Source: Candidatus Planktophila limnetica (GTDB lineage Bacteria > Actinomycetota > Actinomycetes > Nanopelagicales > Nanopelagicaceae). From it: 64,000 nucleotides of DNA. The position numbers were made by a program, and so were the translations under genes. Location of the stretch: the NCBI RefSeq assembly GCF_002288365.1, contig NZ_CP016782.1, forward strand, positions 496,001 through 560,000, given 5' to 3'. The notes below the pieces were generated by a model. It saw only the letters and a program-made list of their open reading frames with translations, ran no database searches and was not told the DNA's origin. Of the stretch, positions 44,024 to 53,637 are shown one piece after another. Numbering within the stretch: the first letter of the stretch is position 1; every line of letters begins with the position of its first letter.

Positions 44024-45436
44024 ATGCCAAGGTATGAAGTCAACTCTACAAACCTGATTGCAGAAAATGAGCGCCACGGAAGAGCTCGCGATCTTTTTTG
44101 GCCTTGGTGTGGCGCAAATGTTTCTTTGCTAGCACTGTCTTATGGATCCTTCTTTTTAGGTTTTGGAATATCTTTTTGGCAAGCAACCCTTGCGGCAGTT
44201 CTTGGCACGGTTCTTTCTTTTCTGGTTGTTGGTTTTAGCTCTCTGGCTGGCAAGAAATCAAATGCAACGACCATGGTTCTCTCTCGCGCAGCCTTTGGAG
44301 TTAAGGGAAATGTTTTGCCCGGATTTCTTTCTTATTTAGTTTTTGTTGGATGGGAAACAGTCTTAGTATCACTGGCAACATTGGCTACCGGAACGGTTTT
44401 CGAACGAGTTGGCAACGTTGATCGCAATATTGCGATGGTCTGCGGTTTTATCGTGGCAGTTTCTCTCACGCTGGTAGGTGGCGTTCTTGGGTTTAAAGCA
44501 ATTATGAAAATTCAAAAGTATCTGACTTTGGTCACCATTGTTTTAACTCTTGGTTACATCGCCCTCACGCTCGATTCTGTTAAGTGGAGCGCTGTTTTAG
44601 ATGTTCCCAATGGATCGATTCAAGGATTTATTGGCGCGCTAATTTTTGGTGTTACCGGAATTGGTTTGGGTTGGGTAAATGCAGCCGCTGATTATTCTCG
44701 TTATTTGCCACGATCTGTAAAGAGTAAATCCGTAGTTGGCTGGACGGTCCTAGGCGCATCCATTGTGCCAATCACTCTTGTGATTTATGGGGCGGCCTTA
44801 TCTGCAAGTGATACAGAGTTATCAGCTGCAATCGCCATGGATCCGATTGGAGCGCTTACAACACTGCTACCAACCTGGTACTTAATTATTTTCTCTTTGG
44901 TTGCGATATTAGGTTTAGTTGGTGGCGCAATTCTGGATCTCTATTCTTCAGGACTAACACTTGTTAGCCTCGGAGTTCCAGTTAAGCGCCACGTTGCTGC
45001 CTTAATCGATGGGCTTATCATGTTAATCGGCGCCATTTACATTGTCTGGATTGCAGATAACTTTTTCTTTCCATTCCAAGGATTTTTGATCACATTAGGA
45101 GTACCAGTTGCTGCGTGGAGCGCAGTATTTGTGACAGATGTTCTGATGCGCAAGAAGAGCTATAGCGAAGCCGACTTATTTACACCCACTGGAAAATACG
45201 GATCTGTAAACTGGAATTCCATTGCCATCGTTGCAATTGGAACAATTATTGGCTGGGGTTTTGTCACAAATACCTTCGCATCTTGGCTCAGCTGGCAAGG
45301 TTATTTCTTAGGTGCAATAGGTGGCAAAGATGGTGCGTGGGCTTATGCCAACGTTGGCGTTATATTTGCAATGATTATTGGATCATTTGGTCGCTATGTT
45401 TTTGGGAAAAAAAGTATTGCTCAGCAAGAGAGCTAA
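44024..45436 (+). CDS. NCS1-family nucleobase/cofactor permease
   Basis: A 470-residue membrane transporter with about 12 helices. DLFWPWCGANVSLLALSYG near residue 23 and the following glycine-rich helices are typical of NCS1 permeases for cytosine, purines, thiamine precursors or hydantoins. No catabolic gene for such a substrate is adjacent, so the substrate is open. It lies 17 bp after the SDR stop. The stop overlaps the convergent nhaA gene (CTAA 45433-45436). Confidence 0.85.
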   Translation: MPRYEVNSTNLIAENERHGRARDLFWPWCGANVSLLALSYGSFFLGFGISFWQATLAAVLGTVLSFLVVGFSSLAGKKSNATTMVLSRAAFGVKGNVLPGFLSYLVFVGWETVLVSLATLATGTVFERVGNVDRNIAMVCGFIVAVSLTLVGGVLGFKAIMKIQKYLTLVTIVLTLGYIALTLDSVKWSAVLDVPNGSIQGFIGALIFGVTGIGLGWVNAAADYSRYLPRSVKSKSVVGWTVLGASIVPITLVIYGAALSASDTELSAAIAMDPIGALTTLLPTWYLIIFSLVAILGLVGGAILDLYSSGLTLVSLGVPVKRHVAALIDGLIMLIGAIYIVWIADNFFFPFQGFLITLGVPVAAWSAVFVTDVLMRKKSYSEADLFTPTGKYGSVNWNSIAIVAIGTIIGWGFVTNTFASWLSWQGYFLGAIGGKDGAWAYANVGVIFAMIIGSFGRYVFGKKSIAQQES

Positions 45437-46431
45437 TCACTTTTGTTTGAATATTTCCTAAGGATAGATAAACCAAGAATTGCTGAGATAAGTGCAGCAA
45501 CAATTAACCCAACTTTTACTTGCGCTAAATCTTGAGTTGAAGTCAATGCAAGATCTGCAATAAAGAGCGAAACCGTAAGTCCCATACCGGCAAGTGCTCC
45601 CGCCCCAGCGATCTCTTTAAAGCTCAAAGATGCAGGTTTAATGGCGAATTTTAACTGAATTGCTAACCAGGCAAAGAGGGTGATTCCAACAATTTTTCCA
45701 ATAACGCGTCCAAATATTAAACCTGATGCAATAGGCGATAAGATGATTTCTTTCAGTGAAGAAAAATCTATGTAGACGCCAATATTTGCAAGGGCAAAGA
45801 GTGGAATGATTATGAAAGCACTGTAAGGATGAATCCAATTTATTAATCTAGTAGTTGTGATTTTTTTACCGCTAGGCAGAGCAAGGGCCAATAAAACGGC
45901 GCCGATCGTTGATGCAATCTTGATTGCGCTAATTCCGGAAGAGTAAAAGATTCCAAGAATAACGATAGAAAATAGATCATCTGCGATTGCCAGAGTTAGT
46001 AAGAAAATCTTAAGGGATGAATCTATTCGCGATCCTAGGAGCGCAAGTGCTCCTAGAGCCAAAGCAATATCTGTTGGCATAGCTACAGCCCACGCCGATG
46101 ACGCGCTGCCTGAAGAATTCAAGGCCGCAAAAATTATTGCCGGCAAAGCCATTCCGCCAATGGCTGCAATCACAGGAAGAGCGGCATTTTTTGGATTCTT
46201 AAACTCACCTTCAACAAACTCTCTTTTGATTTCCAAGCCAACTAGAAAGAAGAAAATAGCCATGAGACCTTCGTTGATGAAGTCATGGAAAGGTGAAAAA
46301 AATGATTCATATGAATCACGCAGTGGAGAGTTCGCAAAAGCAAGAGCAATCACGCAAGCAGTGACTAGAGCGATACCGCTTGAACTCTCAGTCTTGATGA
46401 ATCGAGTCAGAAAGAGACCAAGGCGATTCAT
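45433..46431 (-). CDS. nhaA: Na+/H+ antiporter NhaA, shortened form
   Basis: Exchanges Na+ for protons at the membrane. MAIFFFLVGLEIKREFVEG, AMPTDIALALGALALLGSR and the ion-binding Asp pair in LAIADDLFSIV are NhaA hallmarks. At 332 residues it is about 56 shorter than E. coli NhaA. By eye the deficit is mostly one internal block after FYSSGISA, where the helices corresponding to TM6-TM7 seem absent and the TM8 GVHATLAG motif is reduced to IASTIGAV. The start ATG follows a TATTCT -10 element by 7 bases, immediately downstream of the glnA terminator. Confidence 0.88.
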   Translation of the reverse strand: MNRLGLFLTRFIKTESSSGIALVTACVIALAFANSPLRDSYESFFSPFHDFINEGLMAIFFFLVGLEIKREFVEGEFKNPKNAALPVIAAIGGMALPAIIFAALNSSGSASSAWAVAMPTDIALALGALALLGSRIDSSLKIFLLTLAIADDLFSIVILGIFYSSGISAIKIASTIGAVLLALALPSGKKITTTRLINWIHPYSAFIIIPLFALANIGVYIDFSSLKEIILSPIASGLIFGRVIGKIVGITLFAWLAIQLKFAIKPASLSFKEIAGAGALAGMGLTVSLFIADLALTSTQDLAQVKVGLIVAALISAILGLSILRKYSNKSD

Positions 46432-46438
46432 GTTGGCA

Positions 46439-46444
46439 AGAATA
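46439..46444 (-). promoter_or_regulatory. -10 element TATTCT, leaderless promoter of nhaA
   Basis: On the minus strand TATTCT is followed by 7 bases and ATG 46431. It begins two bases after the T-run of the glnA terminator. Confidence 0.55.
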
Positions 46445-46446
46445 GC

Positions 46447-46478
46447 AAAAACCCCGCCACATAAGCGGCGGGGTTTTT
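46447..46478 (-). terminator. rho-independent terminator of glnA
   Basis: A 12-bp perfect stem, AAAAACCCCGCC / GGCGGGGTTTTT, with an 8-base loop, 13 bp after the glnA stop. T-runs on both strands make it potentially bidirectional. Confidence 0.92.
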
Positions 46479-46491
46479 GATTAATTCAATC

Positions 46492-47922
46492 TTAGAGATC
46501 GAAGTAAAGCTCGAACTCTGCTGGGTGTGGACGCAAGCGAACATAATCAACTTCTTGTGTGCGCTTAAATGCAATCCATGTATCAATGAGATCTTTCGTA
46601 AAGACTCCACCTTTAAGCAAGAACTCATGATCTTCTTCAAGATTGTTAAGTACTGCTTCTAGTGAACCTGGAACTTGTGGAATTGCAGCAGCTTCTGCTC
46701 CCTCTAGTTCATAGAGATCTTTATCAACGGGCTTTGGTGGTTCGATTTTGTTTTGGATTCCATCAAGGCCAGCCATCAACATCGCTGCAAATGCTAGGTA
46801 TGGATTTGATGATGGATCCGGGCAACGGAACTCGATGCGCTTCGCTTTTGGATTCGAACCAGTAATTGGAATACGAATACATGCAGAACGGTTACGAGCG
46901 GAGTACACAAGATTCACAGGTGCTTCATATCCTGGAACTAAGCGGTGATATGAATTTACAGTTGGGTTTGTAAATGCAAGTAGCGATGGTGCGTGCTTGA
47001 GTAAACCACCGACATACCAGCGTGCCATATCTGAAAGATCGGCGTAACCATCTCCGAAGAACAGTGGTTTTCCATCTTTCCACAGAGATTGGTGAACGTG
47101 CATGCCTGAGCCGTTATCTCCATAGAGTGGCTTTGGCATAAATGTTGCAGTCTTGCCATTTTCCCACGCAGTGTTTTTAATGATGTATTTAAACTTCATT
47201 ACATCATCGCCGGCGTTAAGAATGTCGCTGAAACGATAGTTGATTTCCATTTGACCGGCTGTACCAACTTCGTGGTGAGCGCGTTCAACTAATAAACCAA
47301 CTTTGCCAAGATTCATAACCATTTCATCGCGTAGGTCTGCAAACTGATCAGTTGGTGAAACTGGGAAGTAACCACCTTTGATCCGTGTGCGATAACCGCG
47401 GTTAGGAGTTCCATCAGCATCGTATTCAGCGCCAGTGTTCCAAGCGCCTTCGTATGAATCGATGTGGTGGTATGACTCGTGCATATCAGTCTTGAATCGA
47501 ACTGCGTCGAATACATAGAACTCTGCTTCTGGTGCGAAGAATGCAGTATCTGCAATTCCTGTTGATTTTAAGTATTCAACAGCTTTGCCAACTACACCAC
47601 GAGGATCGCGGCTATAAGGAGAGTTATCATCTGGATTGTGAACGCTAAATAGAATCACAAGAGTTTTTTCTTTGCGGAATGGATCAATAAAGGCTGAACC
47701 AGGAATTGGCAGCAACTTCATATCCGATTCGTGAATCGCTTGGAAACCGCGAATCGAGGAACCATCAAACATAAGTCCATCTGTAAAGACAGCTTCATCG
47801 AATGATTCAACAGGCACGTTAAAGTGATGTTGAATACCAGGAAGGTCAATAAAGCGGACGTCGATTAACTTGACGTCTTCCTTTTTAATAAACGCAAAAA
47901 TTTCTGCAGAGTTCTTAAACAT
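46492..47922 (-). CDS. glnA: glutamine synthetase, type I
   Basis: Ammonia-assimilating ligase forming glutamine, a dodecamer. It has 476 residues. [41 protein letters not shown] and NRSACIRIP are the catalytic segments. A Tyr in DKDLYELEG matches the adenylylation loop, so GlnE-type control is possible. GGGAGAAAA precedes the ATG. Upstream is an imperfect operator-like repeat at 48013-48026. It corresponds to the GlnA1 position next to DUF4191 and the RDD gene in actinobacteria. Confidence 0.96.
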   Translation of the reverse strand: MFKNSAEIFAFIKKEDVKLIDVRFIDLPGIQHHFNVPVESFDEAVFTDGLMFDGSSIRGFQAIHESDMKLLPIPGSAFIDPFRKEKTLVILFSVHNPDDNSPYSRDPRGVVGKAVEYLKSTGIADTAFFAPEAEFYVFDAVRFKTDMHESYHHIDSYEGAWNTGAEYDADGTPNRGYRTRIKGGYFPVSPTDQFADLRDEMVMNLGKVGLLVERAHHEVGTAGQMEINYRFSDILNAGDDVMKFKYIIKNTAWENGKTATFMPKPLYGDNGSGMHVHQSLWKDGKPLFFGDGYADLSDMARWYVGGLLKHAPSLLAFTNPTVNSYHRLVPGYEAPVNLVYSARNRSACIRIPITGSNPKAKRIEFRCPDPSSNPYLAFAAMLMAGLDGIQNKIEPPKPVDKDLYELEGAEAAAIPQVPGSLEAVLNNLEEDHEFLLKGGVFTKDLIDTWIAFKRTQEVDYVRLRPHPAEFELYFDL

Positions 47923-48012
47923 TTTTCTCCCAGTTGGTGTAGATCACAGCTTTGCGCACCGCTTCATCGAGGGCGCTTGTGCAAAGGCTACGAGTTATCA
48001 GTGAAAAACACA

Positions 48013-48026
48013 TAACCCACGTGTTA
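48013..48026. promoter_or_regulatory. inverted repeat TAAC-CCACGT-GTTA upstream of glnA
   Basis: Four-base arms around a 6-bp centre containing CACGTG, 90 bp before the glnA start and 50 bp before the divergent RDD gene. It resembles part of a GlnR-type site (GTNAC-n6) but not fully. Confidence 0.35.
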
Positions 48027-48041
48027 CGTCTATGTTAAGAA

Positions 48042-48069
48042 TTGCAGGTCTTTGGGCTCAGGCTACGCT
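48042..48069 (+). promoter_or_regulatory. promoter of the RDD gene, TTGCAG-N16-TACGCT, leaderless
   Basis: A plausible -35 (48042-48047) and -10 (48064-48069) are spaced by 16 bp, and the -10 ends 6 bases before ATG 48076. This is the clearest full promoter of the leaderless set and decides the start. Confidence 0.6.
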
Positions 48070-48075
48070 TATGGC

Positions 48076-48450
48076 ATGCATAGAGACGTCAGCTTGGGAA
48101 GAAGATTTGGGGCTATAACTCTGGATTGGTTAGCCAGCTACCTCATTGCCATCGTTTTCTTCAGTGGGCCAGGAACCTTTCTGGAACGCACAGCACACGC
48201 TGGCACACCTGCTCTCATCTTGTTTTTTACCGAGTATTTTCTTTTGATCACTCTTCAAGGAGCATCGGCAGGTCACAGAGTATTTCGGATGCGAATTGTT
48301 AATTTCGAAGATGGTGGGCGACCAACTATTCGCCAGGCGCTCATTCGATCGATTCTCATGGTTATCGTGATTACAGCAATTACCTATGATGAAAATGGTC
48401 GTGGAATTCACGAACGATTTAGTAAAACTAAAATCGTCTTAACTCATTAA
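48076..48450 (+). CDS. RDD-family membrane protein
   Basis: A 124-residue protein with about three hydrophobic helices. SLGRRFGAITLDWLASYL contains the N-terminal Arg and Asp of the RDD signature, and GASAGHRVFRMRIV is the second conserved block. Function unknown; some RDD proteins exchange Na+ or Li+ for protons. ATG 48076 is supported by the promoter; an upstream TTG 48052 lies before the -10 element. It sits between glnA and DUF4191, as in other actinobacteria, and shares its stop region with DUF4191. Confidence 0.82.
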   Translation: MHRDVSLGRRFGAITLDWLASYLIAIVFFSGPGTFLERTAHAGTPALILFFTEYFLLITLQGASAGHRVFRMRIVNFEDGGRPTIRQALIRSILMVIVITAITYDENGRGIHERFSKTKIVLTH

Positions 48451-49130
48451 CGAATTCGAACACCTTTTGGTAGTGGCCCCTTTGGAATTGGCATAGACAT
48501 TCCGCCAACAGCTTTCAAACGAGCACGAACTTCTCGCATTTGATGCGCTGATAGTTTTTTAGGAAGTTTTGACAAGTGCTTTTGTAATTTACGAATAGAT
48601 ACTTGACCTTGTAAATCTCCGACCATAACTTCTGTAATTGGCACACCAGGAGCAAAGCGCTCAGATTTTCTGCGTTCATCTGCCAACATTTGCTTAACGC
48701 CTTGGGAACCTTCGCCAACTAGAACGATGCCTGCGCGACCAACACTTCTATGGACCATGTCTTGATTTCGAGCTACTGCAACAGCCGGAGTTGTTGTCCA
48801 CCCTTTGCGAATTGCCATCAACACAGAAGCACCAGCACCCAATTGACCTTCAATGGATGAGTACGCAGCTGTGGATGCTTGTCGTGTGAAGAAAAACATC
48901 GCCGCTAGCAAAGCAACTGGCAGTGATACAAAAGCCACATAAATTGGATGACCAACTGCGATACCAATACCGATACCAATCGCCCACACAGCAAGGAATA
49001 CAGCGATGAGAGCCAGACCAATCCAAGGCTTTGCACCTTTAGTCACAGAGTAGGCATCTCTAAAGGTTTGAAAGCGCGGAGTCTTAACCGAAGCTTCTTT
49101 ATTTTTCTTATTTCGTTTAAACATGCTCAT
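48447..49130 (-). CDS. DUF4191 family membrane protein
   Basis: A 227-residue protein of an actinobacterial family with two hydrophobic helices near residues 37-55 and 62-80, a basic N-terminus and a basic soluble C-terminal domain. VGRAGIVLVGEG is a typical segment. Function unknown. ATG 49130 overlaps the PlsC stop as ATGA; an in-frame ATG at 49124 lies 7 bases after TAAACT and could be a second, leaderless start. In relatives it directly follows lipA; here a PlsC gene intervenes. Confidence 0.83.
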   Translation of the reverse strand: MSMFKRNKKNKEASVKTPRFQTFRDAYSVTKGAKPWIGLALIAVFLAVWAIGIGIGIAVGHPIYVAFVSLPVALLAAMFFFTRQASTAAYSSIEGQLGAGASVLMAIRKGWTTTPAVAVARNQDMVHRSVGRAGIVLVGEGSQGVKQMLADERRKSERFAPGVPITEVMVGDLQGQVSIRKLQKHLSKLPKKLSAHQMREVRARLKAVGGMSMPIPKGPLPKGVRIR

Positions 49131-49828
49131 AAGTTTAGTGGGGCAGGGGCGCTACCACCAAGACGCACGGGCGCCCAGCGTTGGCCCTGATGGCTATCGG
49201 GATACTCTTCCTGAACTTTATTGAGGCTGGCAAGAAGCACTTCGCGTAGTTTGGCTTCTCCTAGTTCAACATCAGAATCTTTAGCAAAATGAAGTGGTGG
49301 ATTAAATGCCACCGTGATCGGAACGCTTTTTCTTAACAAATTCTTTTTAACGCCCTTTGTCCACACTCTTTGACTGCCCCACACGATTGTTGGAATAACT
49401 GGAACACCAGCAGACATTGCAAGTCTTACTGCGCCAGATTTCAGTTGCTTAATCTCAAAGCTTGTTGAAATTGTTCCTTCGGGAAATATGCCAACGATTT
49501 CACCTTTGCGAAGGGCTCGAAGGGCTGCAACAAAGGAGGCAGAACCATTGCCACGATCAACACTTATGTGATGCATTCCGCGCATCAACGGCCCGGCTAA
49601 CTTGTTATTGAAAATCTCTTTCTTTGCCATAAAACGTACGTAACGTTTCTTCGGCAGCACGGCAGTTCCAACAAGTGCGAAATCTAAGTATCCGATGTGA
49701 TTAATGGCAAGAATTGCGCCGCCTTCTTGTGGAATATTTCCCTCACCAGAAAAAGAGAATCGAAGATCTAAGTATTTCCAAAAGGATTTGATTACTACCA
49801 CCACAGGGGGATAGACAAAATCAGCCAC
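49127..49828 (-). CDS. 1-acyl-sn-glycerol-3-phosphate acyltransferase family (PlsC paralogue)
   Basis: Acyltransferase of 233 residues with [11 protein letters not shown] (the H-x4-D motif) and FPEGTIS. It is a paralogue of the protein at 37377-38072 but clearly diverged. The GTG start lies 8 bp inside the lipA gene, and the stop overlaps DUF4191. It thus sits in a lipB-lipA-plsC-DUF4191 transcript, an unusual place for it. Confidence 0.88.
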   Translation of the reverse strand: MADFVYPPVVVVIKSFWKYLDLRFSFSGEGNIPQEGGAILAINHIGYLDFALVGTAVLPKKRYVRFMAKKEIFNNKLAGPLMRGMHHISVDRGNGSASFVAALRALRKGEIVGIFPEGTISTSFEIKQLKSGAVRLAMSAGVPVIPTIVWGSQRVWTKGVKKNLLRKSVPITVAFNPPLHFAKDSDVELGEAKLREVLLASLNKVQEEYPDSHQGQRWAPVRLGGSAPAPLNL

Positions 49829-50759
49829 GAGATACGCCTGCTTTGGCTGCCATTGCTTCTTTATATAAACGACCAGCGCGATAACTAGAGCGAACTAGTG
49901 GACCGCTCATCACGCCTAGAAATCCTATTTCTTTAGCTTCTGCCGCAAGTTCAACAAATTCTTCTGGCTTAACCCAGCGCTCCACTGGATGATGGCGATT
50001 AGTTGGTCTCAAATATTGAGTAATGGTTATGAGATCACATCCAGCGCTTCGTAAATCCAGAAGTGCCTGTGTGATCTCTTCTCGAGTTTCTCCTAAACCT
50101 AAAATTAGATTGGATTTTGTAATTAAGCCGAAATCTCTCGCCATTGTGATAACTGTTAATGATTTTTCATAAGTAAATGCGGGTCTAATGCTCTTGAAAA
50201 TACGTGGGACTGTTTCTAAATTATGTGCGAAAACTTCTGGCTTTGTTTCAAAAATTTGATTAAGAAGTTCTGCTTTGGCATGAAAATCTGGAGCCAGCAT
50301 CTCAACGCCGCAACCAGGATTTAATTCGTGCACCTTGCGAATTGTTTCGGCATATAACCATGCGCCTTCATCTTCTAAGTCATCGCGCGTAACACCTGTG
50401 ATTGTTGCGTACTTCAATCCCATTGTTTTTACAGATTCAGCCACCTTGCGTGGTTCTTCGCGATCAATCGGATCGGGTTTGCCAGTATCAATATTGCAAA
50501 AATCGCATCTACGGGTGCACTTTTCTCCGCCGATTAAAAATGTAGCTTCTTTATCTTCCCAGCATTCAAAAATGTTTGGACACGCTGCTTCTTGGCACAC
50601 GGTGTGCAAACCTTCAGATTTAACCAGTGAGCGAAGACGGGTGTATTCAGGACCCATATTTGCGCGAGTTTTAATCCACTCAGGTTTGCGCTCAATTGGC
50701 ACAAGGGCGTTACGTGCCTCAATGCGAATCATCTTGCGACCTTCAGGTGCAATTGTCAT
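49821..50759 (-). CDS. lipA: lipoyl synthase
   Basis: Radical-SAM enzyme inserting two sulfurs into octanoyl groups on lipoyl domains. It has 312 residues. The auxiliary-cluster cysteines are in [12 protein letters not shown], and the radical-SAM CTRRCDFCN follows. ATG 50759 is chosen since it overlaps the lipB stop as ATGA; a GTG two codons upstream is possible. Its likely clients, the E2 acyltransferase and glycine cleavage system, are encoded in the same window. Confidence 0.96.
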   Translation of the reverse strand: MTIAPEGRKMIRIEARNALVPIERKPEWIKTRANMGPEYTRLRSLVKSEGLHTVCQEAACPNIFECWEDKEATFLIGGEKCTRRCDFCNIDTGKPDPIDREEPRKVAESVKTMGLKYATITGVTRDDLEDEGAWLYAETIRKVHELNPGCGVEMLAPDFHAKAELLNQIFETKPEVFAHNLETVPRIFKSIRPAFTYEKSLTVITMARDFGLITKSNLILGLGETREEITQALLDLRSAGCDLITITQYLRPTNRHHPVERWVKPEEFVELAAEAKEIGFLGVMSGPLVRSSYRAGRLYKEAMAAKAGVSRG

Positions 50760-51409
50760 GCGCACACCTTAGCCAATGTTGAAAGGAGATTGCGTTCTAG
50801 AACTGGCATCACTTCCGAAGCGCTAATTTCACGCTTTAATTCTTTAGCCATTGAAGTTACTTCGGCATCTGCAATGCCGCAGGGAATGATTTGTGAAAAG
50901 GCTGAAAGATCAGGATTAACATTTAGAGCGAAGCCATGCATCGTGGTGCCTTTTGCTACACGAATTCCGATTGCTGCAATTTTGCGAGGATTAATCTCAT
51001 CTTTCATCCAGACACCAGAGCGACCTTTTATTCGTTGTACGTGTAATCCAAATTCATTACACGTGTCGATGAGTGCGCTTTCGATTTCTCGCACAAAACC
51101 AACTAATTCAGTTGGTTTGGCAAGGCGCACAATTGGATAGCCAACAATTTGTCCAGGACCATGCCACGTAATTTTTCCACCGCGGTTCACATCGATTACA
51201 GCAGTGCCATCTTGTGGTCGTTCAAAATCGAGAGTGCGCTTTCCTGCTGTAAAAACAGGTGGGTGCTCAACAAAAAACAGTGTGTGTGAAATCTGCCCTG
51301 AACTAACTAGTTCGTGAGTCTGTTCTTGAATAAGCAGGGCATCGCCGTATGCAAGGTGCTTTAAATCATGCACCAAAATGCTGCTTTGGATTGTTTCTGT
51401 GGCGGCCAC
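50756..51409 (-). CDS. lipB: octanoyl-ACP:protein N-octanoyltransferase
   Basis: Moves octanoate from acyl carrier protein to lipoyl domains, the step before LipA. It has 217 residues. [30 protein letters not shown] and the catalytic Lys/Cys region ([20 protein letters not shown]) are present. The GTG start follows TAGGCT on the minus strand by 6 bases. That hexamer is half of a palindrome shared with the divergent MMPL promoter. Confidence 0.95.
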   Translation of the reverse strand: MAATETIQSSILVHDLKHLAYGDALLIQEQTHELVSSGQISHTLFFVEHPPVFTAGKRTLDFERPQDGTAVIDVNRGGKITWHGPGQIVGYPIVRLAKPTELVGFVREIESALIDTCNEFGLHVQRIKGRSGVWMKDEINPRKIAAIGIRVAKGTTMHGFALNVNPDLSAFSQIIPCGIADAEVTSMAKELKREISASEVMPVLERNLLSTLAKVCA

Positions 51410-51414
51410 AGGTT

Positions 51415-51432
51415 AAGCCTAAAGGTAGGCTT
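51415..51432. promoter_or_regulatory. palindromic divergent promoter core, AAGCCTA-AAGG-TAGGCTT
   Basis: A perfect 7-bp inverted repeat. Each arm contains a TAGGCT -10 element, one per strand. The minus-strand one ends 6 bases before the lipB GTG; the plus-strand one (51426-51431) would start the MMPL mRNA about 43 bases before its start codon. Confidence 0.6.
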
Positions 51433-51481
51433 GCCCAGTCGCGAATCACGCGCTCCCGCCAGATCGAAAGGCTTCATTCTC

Positions 51482-53632
51482 GTGTCAAGAACTACTTCTC
51501 AGAAATCTCGTAAACCATTTGCCCTTGCAATGCTTGTTGTTTTGGTCTGGTTTTTACTCACCGGTGTATTTGGGCCACTCTTTGGAAAACTCACATCGGT
51601 CCAAGAAAATAACAACTCGTCTTTTTTGCCAAAGGGAGCAGAGGCAACCCAAGCATCTGAACTGATTCAAACTTTTTCAGGCAAGGACTCTTTTAATTTT
51701 CCAGCCCTTGTTCTATTTGAAGGAAATGCCTCACCTGCCAGCCTGGCGGCTATTAACTCGCATTTAGAAGCTGTGGGTGAATTAACACTTGCAGGTACTA
51801 GTGCCAAAATTTCAGATTACCTTGCACCAGGTCAGAGAATCACTGCATTTGCATCTCAAGATGGGAAAGCAATTCTGGCCACTGTGCCACTAGATGGAAA
51901 CGCTTTGTCGAAAGTTCTTTCAAATGATGAACCCGTATTGCCTGCTGTTGTTGAAGCGCTGCGTGAAGATTTAACTCCGATAGCCAAAGCAAATAATCTC
52001 ACGTCATATGTCACAGGTCCTGGCGGATTACTTGGAGACCTATTTAAAGCTTTTGGATCTATTGACTCAACCCTGCTTTTAACGACACTAGCTGTTGTCG
52101 CTGTTATTTTAATTGTTGTTTACCGCTCTCCGATTTTATGGATCATTCCATTGCTTTCAGCACTCTTTGCTCTGTCTACTGCAGGTGGAATCGTTTATCT
52201 CTTGGCCAAAAATGACATTATCGATGTCGATGGACAATCGCAGGGAATTCTCTCGGTATTAGTTATTGGCGCCGCAACGGATTACGCACTGCTGCTCATC
52301 GCTAGATATCGCGAAGAGCTGCACCTGCATGAAAATAGATTCGATGCAATGCGTGCAACATATAAAGGCGTATGGGAACCAATTTTGGCATCTGGTTCTA
52401 CCGTTGCAATTTCTTTACTCGTACTTTTATTTAGTCAATTAACAAATACAGCAGGATTAGGACCAGTTGGCGCAATTGGAATCGTATGTTCCATGATTAC
52501 GATTTTGACGTTGTTACCAGCACTTCTATTACTCTTTGGAAGATGGATTTTCTGGCCACGTCGTCCAGAATTCGATGGTGATGACCACGTTCTTTCTGGT
52601 ACATGGTCAAAAATTGGTAGCTCAATCGGCCGTCGCCCTCGCAGAGCGTGGATCATTACCGGAGTTGTGCTCCTTGGATTCGCATTCATGTCTCCAACGC
52701 TTAAGGCAGATGGAATTGGAACCGTTGATACATTTACAACCAACCCAGAATCCGTTGTCGGACAAAAATTGTTGCTCACTCACTTTCCTGGTGGAGAAGG
52801 CGATCCAACGCAAATAGTTGTCAGCGCGGACAAGATGGACGCCGTTGCATCAGCAATTAAAAACGCACCTGGTGTGACTTCCATTGAACCTCTTCGTGAT
52901 GGTTTTCAAATGCCTGGGGGACCAGTTCCACCTATTAAGTATGTAAATAATAAGGCGATCTTAAATGTAACCCTTGATAAAGCACCTGACAGTGTTGAAG
53001 CGGCAAATGATATTCCTGAGATTCGTCGCTTGGCACATGAAGCTGATTCAACATCATTAGTTGGTGGAACAAGTGCGGTGTATTTTGATGTCAGAACCGC
53101 AAATGATCGAGATAACAAAACAATCATCCCAATTATTTTGCTTGTTATCACAATGATTTTGGGAGCGCTACTTCGAAGCATTCTCAGTGCAGTGTTGTTA
53201 CTCGGAACAGTTGTCCTGTCATACTTTGCCACCCTGGGAGTATGCGCACTGGTCTTTAACCACATCTTTGGTTTTGCTGGCGGGGATACTTCGTTTCCAT
53301 TATTTGCATTCATCTTCTTAGTGGCTCTCGGCATTGATTACAACATTTTCTTGATGACTCGAGTGCGTGAAGAATCGATTAAATTCGGCACGCGAGAAGG
53401 AGTAATTAAGGGCCTCACCGTTACAGGCGCTGTTATTACTTCGGCCGGAATAGTTCTTGCAGCGACCTTTGCTGTCCTTGGATTAATTCCACTAGTTCCG
53501 CTGGCTCAACTTGGTTTTGCAGTTGCATTCGGAGTTCTCCTTGACACGATCATCGTCCGATCAATTCTTGTGCCCGCGCTGGTCCACGAAATTGGTCCAA
53601 AAATCTGGTGGCCTTCAAAGTTAAAGAAGTAG
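51482..53632 (+). CDS. MMPL/RND-family membrane transporter
   Basis: Large inner-membrane exporter of 716 residues with two RND-like repeats (about 12 helices): one helix near residue 17, a periplasmic loop, five helices (about 190-360), then a second set in the C-terminal half. GAATDYALLLIARYREE and GIDYNIFLMTRVREE are the paired proton-relay motifs of MMPL proteins. Actinobacterial members export lipids or drugs. GTG 51482 (MSRTTSQKS) is preferred over a longer frame because GAAAGG lies 10 bases upstream and the preceding residues overlap the lipB promoter. It heads a three-gene plus-strand run. Confidence 0.88.
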   Translation: MSRTTSQKSRKPFALAMLVVLVWFLLTGVFGPLFGKLTSVQENNNSSFLPKGAEATQASELIQTFSGKDSFNFPALVLFEGNASPASLAAINSHLEAVGELTLAGTSAKISDYLAPGQRITAFASQDGKAILATVPLDGNALSKVLSNDEPVLPAVVEALREDLTPIAKANNLTSYVTGPGGLLGDLFKAFGSIDSTLLLTTLAVVAVILIVVYRSPILWIIPLLSALFALSTAGGIVYLLAKNDIIDVDGQSQGILSVLVIGAATDYALLLIARYREELHLHENRFDAMRATYKGVWEPILASGSTVAISLLVLLFSQLTNTAGLGPVGAIGIVCSMITILTLLPALLLLFGRWIFWPRRPEFDGDDHVLSGTWSKIGSSIGRRPRRAWIITGVVLLGFAFMSPTLKADGIGTVDTFTTNPESVVGQKLLLTHFPGGEGDPTQIVVSADKMDAVASAIKNAPGVTSIEPLRDGFQMPGGPVPPIKYVNNKAILNVTLDKAPDSVEAANDIPEIRRLAHEADSTSLVGGTSAVYFDVRTANDRDNKTIIPIILLVITMILGALLRSILSAVLLLGTVVLSYFATLGVCALVFNHIFGFAGGDTSFPLFAFIFLVALGIDYNIFLMTRVREESIKFGTREGVIKGLTVTGAVITSAGIVLAATFAVLGLIPLVPLAQLGFAVAFGVLLDTIIVRSILVPALVHEIGPKIWWPSKLKK

Positions 53633-53637
53633 AACCA

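Noticed and set aside
51368-51481. N-terminal extension of the MMPL protein
   Set aside because: The extra 38 residues are not membrane-protein-like, overlap the lipB coding sequence on the other strand and lie upstream of the predicted transcription start.
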